A stretch of DNA of 64,000 nucleotides from JAKFVC01 sp040386595. Lineage in GTDB: Bacteria > Planctomycetota > Planctomycetia > Planctomycetales > Planctomycetaceae. A program made the translations under genes and the position numbers. The notes under the pieces are model-generated. The model had not been told where the DNA came from. It made no database searches and saw only the letters and a list, made by a program, of their open reading frames with translations. Below, piece by piece: positions 35,168 to 43,708 of the stretch (the stretch's first letter is position 1; the number at the start of each line of letters is the position of its first letter). The stretch covers positions 1 to 64,000 of the forward strand of contig JAZKFE010000055.1 in assembly GCA_040386595.1 (NCBI GenBank), written 5' to 3'.

Positions 35168-36019
35168 TTATTCTCTCGCGGGTAACCGTTCCAACGCAGT
35201 GGAACCAAAAAAGGGGGCGAGTTTGTCGGCTAACAGTTGCGATTTTCCAAGAAAGCAATCGCAGAAACGGTTGGGACAAGTACGAGGACGGAGTGCCTGC
35301 TCCCAGTTGGGTTCGTAGCAATTGCCAATGATGTCGTCCACGAAATGGCAGCGGCGCATGTCTCCGCGGCCGTCGACCGTGAACGACATCTCCCCCGTCT
35401 GGCACTGCTTTCCTAACGATGGTTGCCGCCGCGCGGTCAGCAGAAATTGGGGATCAATGGCCTGGAAGCGACCGATTTCTTCCTCAGTATAAGGCCGGGG
35501 GCGGGGTTGGAGTGCGTTAATCCATAGATAGACGTCACGAGGCAATTGTTCGCGTAAGTTCGAAATCTCGTCGAGCATTTCCGGGACACCGACGGTGCCT
35601 ACGCTAATCCGCACTCCTTGTTCCGCCACTAGGTTAACTCGTCGGACGAAAGCCTCAGTGGTGGTCTCGGTGGGGTGATAGGTTGCCCACAGTGATAAGC
35701 GGTCCGTCCGGCACTGTGCCAGCCAATCCAACCCGCACGACAGATTAGTCTGAATCGTCACCGATCCTACCTGTGGCAAGTGAGAGAACTCGGCCAGCGT
35801 GCGGCGATACCAACTTCGTACCAAAGCTTCGCCCCACGGTGTAAACAGGATTTTCCATTCGTGGTGCGTTTGAAGTGTCATCCATTCGGAAAAACGGGCT
35901 AAGGCCGCGTGATCTCGTTCGAGTTGCCGAGGGGTATCCCGGCGCTTCGAGAATGGACAATACGCGCAGGCATAATTGCAACTGGAGAGAGGTCCGCGAT
36001 AGAGCACCGACAGCTTCAT
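35168..36019 (-). CDS. STM4011-family radical SAM protein
   Basis: A 283-residue radical-SAM enzyme. The cluster motif is C14, C18, C21 in GPLSSCNYACAYCPFSKR. A C-terminal cysteine-rich part (CQTGEMSFTVDGRGDMRRC, then CPNRFCDCFLG) looks like an auxiliary Fe-S site of the twitch/SPASM sort. Substrate unknown. The frame extends to 36310, but ATG 36019 is chosen: it overlaps the STM4012 stop in an ATGA, has AGGAAG upstream, and gives the family's MKLSVLYRGPLSSCNY opening. It is the last gene of the seven-gene operon. Confidence 0.92.
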   Translation of the reverse strand: MKLSVLYRGPLSSCNYACAYCPFSKRRDTPRQLERDHAALARFSEWMTLQTHHEWKILFTPWGEALVRSWYRRTLAEFSHLPQVGSVTIQTNLSCGLDWLAQCRTDRLSLWATYHPTETTTEAFVRRVNLVAEQGVRISVGTVGVPEMLDEISNLREQLPRDVYLWINALQPRPRPYTEEEIGRFQAIDPQFLLTARRQPSLGKQCQTGEMSFTVDGRGDMRRCHFVDDIIGNCYEPNWEQALRPRTCPNRFCDCFLGKSQLLADKLAPFFGSTALERLPARE

Positions 36020-37353
36020 GACGGTACTTCCTGATTTCGACCTGCAGTAAATGCCCGCAGTCGGTCGCGCACCAGCGGCGAGTAAAGTATCGGGCCCACC
36101 TCGTCCGCATGCTCCAATCCTGCGGGGGTCAGTGACTCCCGCGTCTCCGTTCGCAGTAGCCAGCCGCGTGTTCGTAATTCGGTAATGCCCGAAATCGTAT
36201 CGATGTCGGCTCCGGGAAATTGCTGTTCCAACTCCACAAGCGATAAGCCATCGGTCTGTAAGAGAGTTAAGATCACATACCGCCGCAGTTGCTCGTCGTC
36301 CGACAGCCACATTCCGTGGGTGGCGTGGGCGAAATCGTCATCCGACTGTGCAATCCAGTCGCGCACGATTGAGCGTACCCCCGCCTGAGTGACCGCGAAG
36401 CGTGTGGCATAGTGCAGTTCGCGGGTGTATGACCGCGCACCGCATCCCAAACCAATCATGCCGTCCCGTTGGCAAGCATAGGCCGCGGGTTGCGCCGCGC
36501 GCGGTACCCGGAAGCAACGCAGGGATAATTGCTCGTATCCGTCGTCCAGCAATCGATCGCGGGCGATGCGATACAGGTCGGATCGATGCCCCACGGGGGA
36601 CAGCCCTTGCCGTTCCAATCCCGTTTCGGGCCGCACGTACAACGGATACAGATAGAGTTCTTCGGGACGGTATTGCAGAGCCGCTTGCAGTGATGCTTGC
36701 CACGACTCGGCCGATTGGTCTGGATGCCCGTAAATCAAATCCAGATTGAGATCGAATGACCCCGCATCGCGAATTGCCTGAATGGCGCGATGGACGGCCG
36801 GAGCCTGTTGTGGCCGTCCGAAGAGGCGTGTCTCGGTTTCTGAAAATGATTGCACTCCCAGGCTGACCCGCTGGATGCCAAAGTTGGCAAGGACACGCAG
36901 TCGATCGGGTGTCGCAGTCTCGGGGGACGTTTCAATCGATGTCGGCAAGCGGACAATGCTCACGTCGAGGACGGATTCGACCGCTGTGAGTAAGTCACTC
37001 AACTGCTGGGCCGACAAATAGGTGGGGGTTCCCCCGCCTATCGCAAACTGGTGGAACGTTGCTGTGGGGACCGCCTCCCTCACGACACGCATTTGTCGGC
37101 CGAGAGCCGCTAGATAGTCGTTGACGAGCGTCTCGGCAGGTTGCGATTGCGTGAAGAGATTGCAGAATCCGCACCGCATTTCGCAGAACGGAATGTGCAC
37201 ATACAGCGACAAATTGCTGACGTCTTCGTCTCGCCAGACCGTGGCAATGGGGACGCGCGGCGTCAGTGGTCGATACGACGATTTGTGTGGATACGAATAG
37301 GCGTAAGCCGACAGTTCGCTCTGGGGCTCAGCGAGGGGAAGCAGGTGAGTCAT
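36016..37353 (-). CDS. STM4012-family radical SAM protein (HemN-like)
   Basis: A 445-residue HemN/HemW-like radical-SAM enzyme. The motif C57, C61, C64 lies in YVHIPFCEMRCGFCNLFTQS, and the glycine-rich SAM-binding segment is FHQFAIGGGTPTYLSAQQLS. The aromatic/glycine pattern LDLIYGHPDQSAESWQASL and a winged-helix-like C-terminal part (LLQTDGLSLVELEQQFPGAD) follow the HemN plan. HemN-type enzymes bind a second SAM and can act as methylases or decarboxylases, but this branch has no known reaction. ATG 37353 overlaps the STM4013 stop by 4 bp and its own stop overlaps STM4011 by 4 bp. Confidence 0.93.
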   Translation of the reverse strand: MTHLLPLAEPQSELSAYAYSYPHKSSYRPLTPRVPIATVWRDEDVSNLSLYVHIPFCEMRCGFCNLFTQSQPAETLVNDYLAALGRQMRVVREAVPTATFHQFAIGGGTPTYLSAQQLSDLLTAVESVLDVSIVRLPTSIETSPETATPDRLRVLANFGIQRVSLGVQSFSETETRLFGRPQQAPAVHRAIQAIRDAGSFDLNLDLIYGHPDQSAESWQASLQAALQYRPEELYLYPLYVRPETGLERQGLSPVGHRSDLYRIARDRLLDDGYEQLSLRCFRVPRAAQPAAYACQRDGMIGLGCGARSYTRELHYATRFAVTQAGVRSIVRDWIAQSDDDFAHATHGMWLSDDEQLRRYVILTLLQTDGLSLVELEQQFPGADIDTISGITELRTRGWLLRTETRESLTPAGLEHADEVGPILYSPLVRDRLRAFTAGRNQEVPS

Positions 37354-38150
37354 GCCGCCTCCCAATTCAGTTCGGCGTAAGGAACCGTCCACACGGTGGA
37401 ATGCCCGATCCGGTGACCGGTCCAACCCTCTTCACCGAACAGCGTGCCATGATCCGACATCAAATAGGCGATTCCACGGCGCGGGCGTTGACGCAGTGCC
37501 ATGAACAGCGGAGACAATTCTCGATCGACATATTCTAACGCGGCGGCTTGTGTCGCAGTCGATTCTCCCGTGGCATCAGGCAGGTAACTGCGAGTCGGCG
37601 GATGCGTGGCGGAGATGTTGATGAACAGGAACAGTGGCTGATCGGTCTTCGCCTGTTGCACGCTCTGACAGGCTTGCCCGATCTGATGGCGTGTCGAATT
37701 GCGTTGTGACACACCGAATTCCGGGCGCCAGTGACTCTCCTGGAAAAACGACGGAAACACCGATCCCAAAGGGGTGGCTGGATTGAAGAAACCGACACCG
37801 CCGATGCAGACGGTGTGAAAACCTCGCGCTGCCAAACCTGACACGATATCCGAACCTTCCAGGTGGAGGGTGTCGGGCCCGATGCTGCGACTGCCGGGGA
37901 ACTTCAGCACGAACGGCCGAAAGTGCCGTCCGGGATTGCTGGGGGTTGGCCAGAAGCCGGCGAAGAGAGCGGCATGGGCCGCATACGTAAAACTTCCCGG
38001 TGAATGTCGTGGTTCCCAACCTTGTGGGATGAGATCTCTAAGGAATGGGGTGCGATTCTTCTGCCAAGTTGACTCGGCGACGTCGAACCGCAGTGCGTCG
38101 AAGGTGATCATCAGAATGTCCGGTAGATCGCCCCGTTGAAGGTCGCTCAT
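37350..38150 (-). CDS. STM4013-family alkaline-phosphatase-fold hydrolase
   Basis: A 266-residue metal-dependent hydrolase of the alkaline phosphatase/sulfatase superfamily. The N-terminal metal ligand is in ILMITFDALRFDVA, the likely nucleophile region is SPGSFTYAAHAALFAGFWPT, and the second metal block is YLMSDHGTLFGEEGWTGHRI. There is no CXPXR sulfatase signature, so a Ser/Thr nucleophile acting on a phosphate ester or phosphodiester is more likely (inference). No signal peptide, so it would act in the cytoplasm beside the radical-SAM enzymes. ATG 38150 overlaps the STM4014 stop by 4 bp. Confidence 0.9.
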   Translation of the reverse strand: MSDLQRGDLPDILMITFDALRFDVAESTWQKNRTPFLRDLIPQGWEPRHSPGSFTYAAHAALFAGFWPTPSNPGRHFRPFVLKFPGSRSIGPDTLHLEGSDIVSGLAARGFHTVCIGGVGFFNPATPLGSVFPSFFQESHWRPEFGVSQRNSTRHQIGQACQSVQQAKTDQPLFLFINISATHPPTRSYLPDATGESTATQAAALEYVDRELSPLFMALRQRPRRGIAYLMSDHGTLFGEEGWTGHRIGHSTVWTVPYAELNWEAA

Positions 38151-39307
38151 CGGCAGAACTCCGGATGGGCGAGATATTCAGAGTGTAGCTCGGCTTCGTA
38201 GGTGGTCCGTCCCTCATGCAGCAAACCCGGCAGATAATCGCCGAATGCGTTTGCCTCCAGGATGGCAAATTTCTTGTGATGGGGGCCGACTAGCACATCC
38301 AGACCGAGCATCCCGGCGTCTGGAAATACGGCCGCGGCTTGCTCACAGAGCGTGTTGAAGGAAGCGTACGAATCTCCCAGCTGTTGGACCACGACTTCGC
38401 GAGGAATGCGTCGAGCATCCAGGTTCAAATTAGTAAAGGGAGAAGCGCTGGAGCGTCCCACGATGTGTTGCACCCGTCCCTGAATCATAATTACCCGCAG
38501 GTCGTACGGGCGGCCTTCCCAGTGGGCCTTGGGCAACCAGTCTTCCACAATAATCTGTTCCATCGCCAGCGTATCGATGAGCCAAGCGATCTCAAATTCC
38601 CGCCGGAGTTGCTGCGGACGCTTGGTCACGAACAGCCGTGGCCGGCCATTGGCCCAGGCGGTTTCGACGGTGGTAATCGCCCGAACTCGGTCGTCACGCC
38701 ACTCGAGAGCCACGGCCCCCATCGCCGAATAACCGTAACGCAGCTTGATGAAGATGCGGGCATGCCGTTCGGGGATTTGACGCCGCAGTTCCGCGTAGGT
38801 CGACACCGCTGGATATTGCCGGGGGATGGGTAATCCCGCACTCGACCACCGGGCCAGGCACTCGGCTTTATCAAACGCGGAGATCACGGATTCCGGCGTT
38901 GTCATCCAGTGGACATCAGGCTGACTCCATCTCGCGTCGATGTCTCGCATGATCTCTCGCAGACCGAGAAACCATTGTCGCGGATGAAGCATTTCTCCGC
39001 GATGGCACGTCAAATTGTCGATTTCAGAGGACGAGATCGGTACCCGCCGCTCGGTCTCGACGGCTGCAATGCCAGCCTTCAGAAACGCGCGGATCGTCGC
39101 CGGGCACCCTCCAGGCGATTCCAGTCTGATCAGCGTTCCCGGCCGAGGACTCTCGCAGTTGCCATGGATCACATCGAGATACGAAACGGCCTGCACCCGA
39201 GGCGCACCACAACGATGGGCCGTGTCGGCGAAAGTGGCGACCCGGGGGGAATTCTCCGGGCCGACGATCAAGATCTCCGGCAACCGGTGGCCGTCCTCAT
39301 TCCGCAT
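38147..39307 (-). CDS. STM4014-family ATP-grasp-like protein
   Basis: A 386-residue protein with ATP-grasp-like features: a lysine strand (ARIFIKLRYGYSAMGAVALE), an adenine-side segment (MEQIIVEDWLPKAHWEGRPY), the basic strand DLRVIMIQGRVQHIVGRSSA and a Mg-ligand-like end (LGLDVLVGPHHKKFAILEAN). ATP-grasp enzymes join a carboxylate to an amine or thiol through an acyl phosphate; the substrate here is unknown. ATG 39307 (MRNEDGHRLPEILIVGPENS) overlaps the STM4015 end by 11 bp; a longer start at 39355 is possible. Confidence 0.88.
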   Translation of the reverse strand: MRNEDGHRLPEILIVGPENSPRVATFADTAHRCGAPRVQAVSYLDVIHGNCESPRPGTLIRLESPGGCPATIRAFLKAGIAAVETERRVPISSSEIDNLTCHRGEMLHPRQWFLGLREIMRDIDARWSQPDVHWMTTPESVISAFDKAECLARWSSAGLPIPRQYPAVSTYAELRRQIPERHARIFIKLRYGYSAMGAVALEWRDDRVRAITTVETAWANGRPRLFVTKRPQQLRREFEIAWLIDTLAMEQIIVEDWLPKAHWEGRPYDLRVIMIQGRVQHIVGRSSASPFTNLNLDARRIPREVVVQQLGDSYASFNTLCEQAAAVFPDAGMLGLDVLVGPHHKKFAILEANAFGDYLPGLLHEGRTTYEAELHSEYLAHPEFCR

Positions 39308-40214
39308 GAACAATGGGTCTCCAATCGTCTTCCGGCTCCTGCAGGTCATCCGCAATCACTTCGCATTTTAAGATCTGCTGCAACGCCGCAATCTGCTGTT
39401 CCGAGGCATAGTGGTGCGAGATGTTTAATGTTTTTAGCTGTGGATAGGCGGTCAATCCGGTCAATGATTGCACTCCTTCGCCGTCCAGATTTCCGAGCGA
39501 GAGGTCCAAGGTCTCCAGGCGCGAGGTGATGGGAGAATTCACGATGACAGCCGCGATTTCATTCACGATTTCGCTGTTCATCAGCCCCAGCCACTTGAGT
39601 TTGGGAAATAAACGACCCGAGAGCAATGGCTGTAGATCTTCCACCCCGCCGTCGAAACCGTAGTTCGATTCACCCAGTAAGAGTTCCAGATGCTCCAATG
39701 CGGGGAACTCGCAGAGGAAAATCTCACGAATGAGTTCCCGCGACAAGCCACCGGTTTCGATGGCCAGTTCGCGGAGGTTGTCGTGTCGCACCTTAGAGAA
39801 GGACAATTCTGCACCACCGCGGATTCGCAGCGATTGGAGATTGGGGAACGCGCGGAGCAACGGGGAGACGTCGGACTGATTGATCCAGGAGATTTCACAC
39901 TCTTCGAGAACCATCTCGCCGAAAAACAGGTGCTTCAATCCCTGCAATTTAGGGGCTGCCGCAGCGAGCGCCGCGACCACCTCTTTGGAATTCTCCCCTT
40001 CGCAACTGCCTGTCCAGCCGCCAATGATTAGCTTGGTCAAACGATTGATTTGAGGTTGTTGCAGGAGCGCGGTTAGTCGGTCGCCGATCGTGACGTCATC
40101 ATCGTACTCCTCGCTCAGACGGTAAGCGATCTCCGGCCCCTGCCAGTCGTCGGCCGTATTAAAATTGACGACTTTAACCCCGTGAAACTGGTCAATGTGC
40201 TCGCTGTATGTCAT
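39297..40214 (-). CDS. STM4015-family leucine-rich-repeat-like protein
   Basis: A 305-residue protein. The N-terminal part has HIDQFHGVKVVNFNTADDW and AYRLSEEYDDDVTIGDRL. A family-typical block follows: EECEISWINQSDVSPLLRAF. Several irregular leucine-rich repeats come next (FPNLQSLRIRGGAELSFSKV, FPALEHLELLLGESNYGF, LFPKLKWLGLMNSEIVN, LETLDLSLGNLDGEGVQSL). No catalytic motif, signal or TM; a scaffold, adaptor or substrate of the neighbouring enzymes is plausible (inference). ATG 40214 is chosen over 40292 because it gives the conserved MTYSEHIDQFHG. It is separated by 96 bp from the upstream LRR gene. Confidence 0.9.
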   Translation of the reverse strand: MTYSEHIDQFHGVKVVNFNTADDWQGPEIAYRLSEEYDDDVTIGDRLTALLQQPQINRLTKLIIGGWTGSCEGENSKEVVAALAAAAPKLQGLKHLFFGEMVLEECEISWINQSDVSPLLRAFPNLQSLRIRGGAELSFSKVRHDNLRELAIETGGLSRELIREIFLCEFPALEHLELLLGESNYGFDGGVEDLQPLLSGRLFPKLKWLGLMNSEIVNEIAAVIVNSPITSRLETLDLSLGNLDGEGVQSLTGLTAYPQLKTLNISHHYASEQQIAALQQILKCEVIADDLQEPEDDWRPIVHAE

Positions 40215-40310
40215 ATCGGATCTCGATGTGGGAGTAAGAGACGGTCTAATAAACCCGAACAAAATCTCGGCTGCGGTTCCGAACCACCACAACGGATTTT
40301 GCCGGGAATT

Positions 40311-41363
40311 CTAAGTTTCCAGAATGGGTTGATAATCGTCGGGATCGTCGAAGCCGGCGATCCAGGCAGCGGCAGCACGGCACGTGGGGGTGACGGGGGG
40401 GACGCGAATCATGTATTGCCGTCCGGTTGAGGGACAGAAGCAGGACATCGCGACCAGATCTTCGTCTCCTTCCAACTTTACTCGCATCAACTGACGCTGT
40501 CCCCCTGGATCGACGTCACGGTCGAGGATTTCAGCGTGCGAATCCTGCAAAAATCGCCCATAACCGTAACGGTCCAGCATGACGCGGCGTCGTTCCGCAT
40601 TCCGCTCACCAAGGACTTCAGCAACGTGAATCTGTTCGGGGTGGAAGGCAATCCGCCGGTCGACATTGATGCCCGCCCAACGCAGCTGGGTTCCCTGTAG
40701 CCCTTGAGGCAAGAGGGTTTCGTCAGTCAATCCGCTGTGTCCTAAATCCACCCAGCCGCTGACTGACAGATTTGCCGGCAATGATGTCAAATTGGGGCAG
40801 TCTCGGATGTTGAGATGTGCCAGCCGGTGAAGATACGGTGGCAATGTCCTGAGGGCGGTACAACCACGCAATTGCAGTCGGCCACTACGAATCTGGGCCG
40901 ATTCAGGCCATGTTTCGAATGCCCAGCAACCAGTGAGGTCTAGAAACCAGACGTCCAAGTTTTCGGGCAATTTCGTCAGCGAGGTACAGCTTCGCAGGAG
41001 CAGAGTGCCGACAGTGAAATCACTGGGTAAGTTTTCAAGCAATTCGCAACCTGTCAGGTCGAGTCGCGAGGTCACTTGCAGGTCGCTTGGCAGTGTGGTG
41101 ATTGACGTACGTGACAGATTGAGCTCATAGCACGTCAAGCGACTTGGTAGCGTGACTGATTCTTGTCCGCTTAGATCCAGCACGTCGACGGAAAGACCGT
41201 CGGGAAAGGTGGGCGGTAATCGACGTTCAGACTTCTGTGAATAATCAAGCACTCCCGAGACCGTCAGATCGGCGGGGGCAGTGCCAGATTTGAGCACTTT
41301 GTAGGCTTGTTCGGCGGAAATGGACGTCATGATGCCTGCGTTGTAAGGGCTGGAAAAGTCCAT
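40311..41363 (-). CDS. Leucine-rich-repeat protein with DUF6745-like C-terminus
   Basis: A 350-residue protein with two parts. Residues about 45-235 form seven or more short LRRs of about 20 residues (LTCYELNLSRTSITTLPSDL, RLDLTGCELLENLPSDF, LAHLNIRDCPNLTSLPANL). Residues about 250-350 have the block NAERRRVMLDRYGYGRFL, then LMRVKLEGDEDLVAMSCFCP and STGRQYMIRVPPVTPTCRAA, ending ETWAGFDDP-like as DYQPILET. I match this to the DUF6745 type from memory. It starts at ATG 41363, directly abutting the upstream TGA, so translation is coupled. Function unknown; the fold could sense or present a ligand for the downstream modification genes (inference). Confidence 0.82.
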   Translation of the reverse strand: MDFSSPYNAGIMTSISAEQAYKVLKSGTAPADLTVSGVLDYSQKSERRLPPTFPDGLSVDVLDLSGQESVTLPSRLTCYELNLSRTSITTLPSDLQVTSRLDLTGCELLENLPSDFTVGTLLLRSCTSLTKLPENLDVWFLDLTGCWAFETWPESAQIRSGRLQLRGCTALRTLPPYLHRLAHLNIRDCPNLTSLPANLSVSGWVDLGHSGLTDETLLPQGLQGTQLRWAGINVDRRIAFHPEQIHVAEVLGERNAERRRVMLDRYGYGRFLQDSHAEILDRDVDPGGQRQLMRVKLEGDEDLVAMSCFCPSTGRQYMIRVPPVTPTCRAAAAWIAGFDDPDDYQPILET

Positions 41364-41666
41364 TCAATCCCGCACGACACGAATTTCTCGTGGCGAGTAC
41401 TCCCTCTGCCGCCAGACGCGGTATCCACCCCGTGGCAATTCAATGGGACCATGCTCCTGATGGATCAGCGTGGCGCGCTCGCCGGTGACTCGTAGAAAGA
41501 GTTCCCCTTGCATCTGGTACAAGGTGGCCGCATCCTTCTCGGCAATGCGGTGCGAGTGACCCGTAAGTTCACCCTCGGCCAGCACCAGATGTTGGACCTG
41601 CCGTGCATCAGGGGGAATGTCTGCGACATTTTCCACGAGGAGATCACCGTGTCGGTAGAGTGGCAT
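41364..41666 (-). CDS. Small beta-rich protein, first gene of the STM operon
   Basis: A 100-residue soluble protein: MPLYRHGDLLVENVADIPPD, then EGELTGHSHRIAEKDAATLY and a strand-rich end with GPIELPRGGYRVWRQREYSP. The His-x-His (GHSHRI) in a predicted beta-barrel could be a metal site, as in cupins, but is not proven. I do not know its family name. ATG 41666 has GGAAGG about 9 bp upstream; the longer frame to 41708 is less likely. Its TGA is immediately followed by the ATG of the LRR/DUF6745 gene, so it leads the operon. Confidence 0.78.
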   Translation of the reverse strand: MPLYRHGDLLVENVADIPPDARQVQHLVLAEGELTGHSHRIAEKDAATLYQMQGELFLRVTGERATLIHQEHGPIELPRGGYRVWRQREYSPREIRVVRD

Positions 41667-42428
41667 GAATGAACCTTCCGAGCTCGGGTGCAAGCCGACA
41701 AAAGACACCTCTTTGATAATCTACTTCACGCTGAACGACTTGTACAGACATTAACTCCTTTGCCTTGTTGCAGAATCGCATTAATGCTCGTTTATGTGAC
41801 CCGTGTGAGAGTTTCGCACTTTCAAAGAATCGCCACTAGAACTTCTTCACAGCGTTTTCTGAGCTCCCTTTAGATTCTTGACTCGTTGGTGCTGCTCACT
41901 CTTTTTGTTCTAAAGCCCGATCCTATTTTGTCTCTGTGGGTTACGTGCTACCTCGGCCGATCTACCGCTTGCCGAAGATGATTGCGCGCATCACTGAATT
42001 CTTTGCACCCTTTGCGATTCTGCTCCCTTTAGTCTCATTGGTTTCGTCTCGTCGTTGTGCGAAACACCTGCCGAGTAGCAGTGGGTGACACCACACTGAC
42101 GGCCCAAAACACGAATCCTGCGGCGCGTGAAATTGATGTGTTCACAGTGCGAAAACTTCACTTTTCGGAATAGGCGTTCAAATCGGACTCCTGATCGCCG
42201 CGTCGCTCCATTCACCGGGGATCGTCGATTTTTTCGTGGTTCGCCCTCACTTTTTTGATGATCTTAAATTAAGACGACAAGGAGGGAACACCTGCGGTGG
42301 ATCCCTCATGTTGGCAACGATGCCCAGGCAGTCTATGACGACTTGGTGGGCATTGGTGGTTCTGCCGAGTTTGCTGCTCGGGCGAGAAGTGTCAGTGCTC
42401 GACATCTCCAGAGATTTAGGTAAACCAT
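41667..42428. other. Divergent intergenic region: STM operon versus HD-GYP regulator
   Basis: About 760 bp between divergent genes, so both promoters must lie here. It contains only short overlapping frames. I looked for a short precursor-peptide gene on the minus strand next to the operon and found no convincing one (a 74-codon frame at 41991-42215 is Arg/His/Cys-rich but lacks a ribosome-binding site). Confidence 0.45.
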
Positions 42429-43571
42429 ATGTCAATTGGGCCAGGAATGAATTCAACTCAGCAACCCGCTCAGGTCCTGATAGTCGACGACGAACGCTAT
42501 GTGCGTGAAATCGTCCTCAAATGGCTGGAGCGAGTGGGCTATGAGTGTACCTGTGCCGAAAGTGTGGGAGCCGCTCGCGAGATCCTGGAACAGCGGACGT
42601 TCGATCTCATCACCTCGGATATTTCTATGCCCGGCGAATCGGGGATGGAACTGTTACGCCTTGTCCGGGATAAGTATCCCGACACTGCCGTGTTGATGCT
42701 GACGGCCAACGCTGACACGCGTCTGGCCGTGCAGGCATTGACGCTGGGAGCCTACGGCTATCTGCTCAAACCGGTCGAACGCGAAGAGTTGCTGTGTCAG
42801 ATCGAACGTGCCTTGGAGCACAATCGACTGGTCGTCGAAAATCGGGAATACACCAACCTGCTGGAGTGGAAAGTTCGCGAGCAGACGCGACATATCCGCC
42901 TGGCACACGAAGAGACCATTCAGCGTTTGGTCACCGCCTGCATGTTTCGCGATGACGAAACCGGGGGGCATATTAAGCGGACAGGGTTAGCCAGCGCCCT
43001 GGTGGCTCAAGCCGCCGGGTGGTCGACCGAAATGGTGGAGCTCATTCAGCTGGCGGCACCGATGCATGACGTCGGCAAAGTCGGTATTCCAGATGCGATC
43101 TTACGGAAACCGGGCAAGCTGACCCCTGAAGAGTTTCGCATCATGCAGCAGCATACGGTGATTGGTGCGGACATGTTGTCCGGATCGCTGTCACCGGTCT
43201 TGCAGATGGCCGAGCAGATCGCTCATTTCCATCATGAACGCTGGGATGGAACGGGTTATCCCAATCGTCTGGCCGGCGAAGACATTCCCAAGGCGGCCAG
43301 AATTCTGGCGATTATTGACGTCTACGACGCCCTAACTCATGACCGCGTCTATCGTCGGGCTTTACCCGAAGAGCAAGTCCTACAGATCATCGAAGCAGGC
43401 CGCGGAACCCATTTTGACCCGGGCGTGGTCCGCGCATTCTTCGAGGCGCTACCCGGAATTCGGGCAGTGAATGTCTATGAGCTCGACCCGGAACTCGATG
43501 CGTATTCCGAATCGGCACCGCAACTCCAGGTCGCCTGGATTTCGGATGATTCGACGCTGATGGCGACCTAA
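42429..43571 (+). CDS. HD-GYP response regulator (c-di-GMP phosphodiesterase type)
   Basis: A 380-residue two-domain signalling protein. The receiver domain (about 15-130) has acidic D20/D21 in VLIVDDERYVREIV, phosphoacceptor D64 in LITSDISMPGESG and a lysine in YLLKPVEREE. A coiled linker leads to the HD-GYP domain (about 165-350): H181, H213-D214 (MHDVGKVGIPDAIL), H268-H269 and GTGYP at 274-278. Family members hydrolyse c-di-GMP to GMP or pGpG; the full motif set suggests activity. No sensor kinase is adjacent. ATG 42429 is used; ATG 42447 is possible but has AGGA too close. A family-A palindrome follows 24 bp after the stop. Confidence 0.92.
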   Translation: MSIGPGMNSTQQPAQVLIVDDERYVREIVLKWLERVGYECTCAESVGAAREILEQRTFDLITSDISMPGESGMELLRLVRDKYPDTAVLMLTANADTRLAVQALTLGAYGYLLKPVEREELLCQIERALEHNRLVVENREYTNLLEWKVREQTRHIRLAHEETIQRLVTACMFRDDETGGHIKRTGLASALVAQAAGWSTEMVELIQLAAPMHDVGKVGIPDAILRKPGKLTPEEFRIMQQHTVIGADMLSGSLSPVLQMAEQIAHFHHERWDGTGYPNRLAGEDIPKAARILAIIDVYDALTHDRVYRRALPEEQVLQIIEAGRGTHFDPGVVRAFFEALPGIRAVNVYELDPELDAYSESAPQLQVAWISDDSTLMAT

Positions 43572-43594
43572 CAGAAAACGCGGTGAAAGATCCC

Positions 43595-43675
43595 GGGAGG
43601 GTGAGGCTCCTGCCGAACTGCTTGGTCTTTCGAACCTCGGTAGACATGGCGGTTCGGCAGGAGCCTCACCCTCCC
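43595..43675. repeat. Family-A palindrome (copy 3)
   Basis: GGGAGGGTGAGGCTCCTGCC and its complement flank a centre reading TTGGTCTTTCGAACCTCGGT, close to the centre of copy 1. It lies between two convergent genes, 24 bp after one stop and 34 bp from the other, a position suited to a bidirectional 3' hairpin. Confidence 0.9.
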
Positions 43676-43708
43676 AGTTGATTCAAATCGCGTGCGACCG
43701 GCACGCTC

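Noticed and set aside
37350..38150. Classical sulfatase call for the STM4013-like gene
   Set aside because: The formylglycine motif CXPXR is absent; only the shared alkaline-phosphatase fold features are visible.
41991..42215. 74-codon minus-strand frame as possible precursor peptide for the radical-SAM operon
   Set aside because: Lies 325 bp from the operon, lacks a ribosome-binding site, and has no leader/core pattern.
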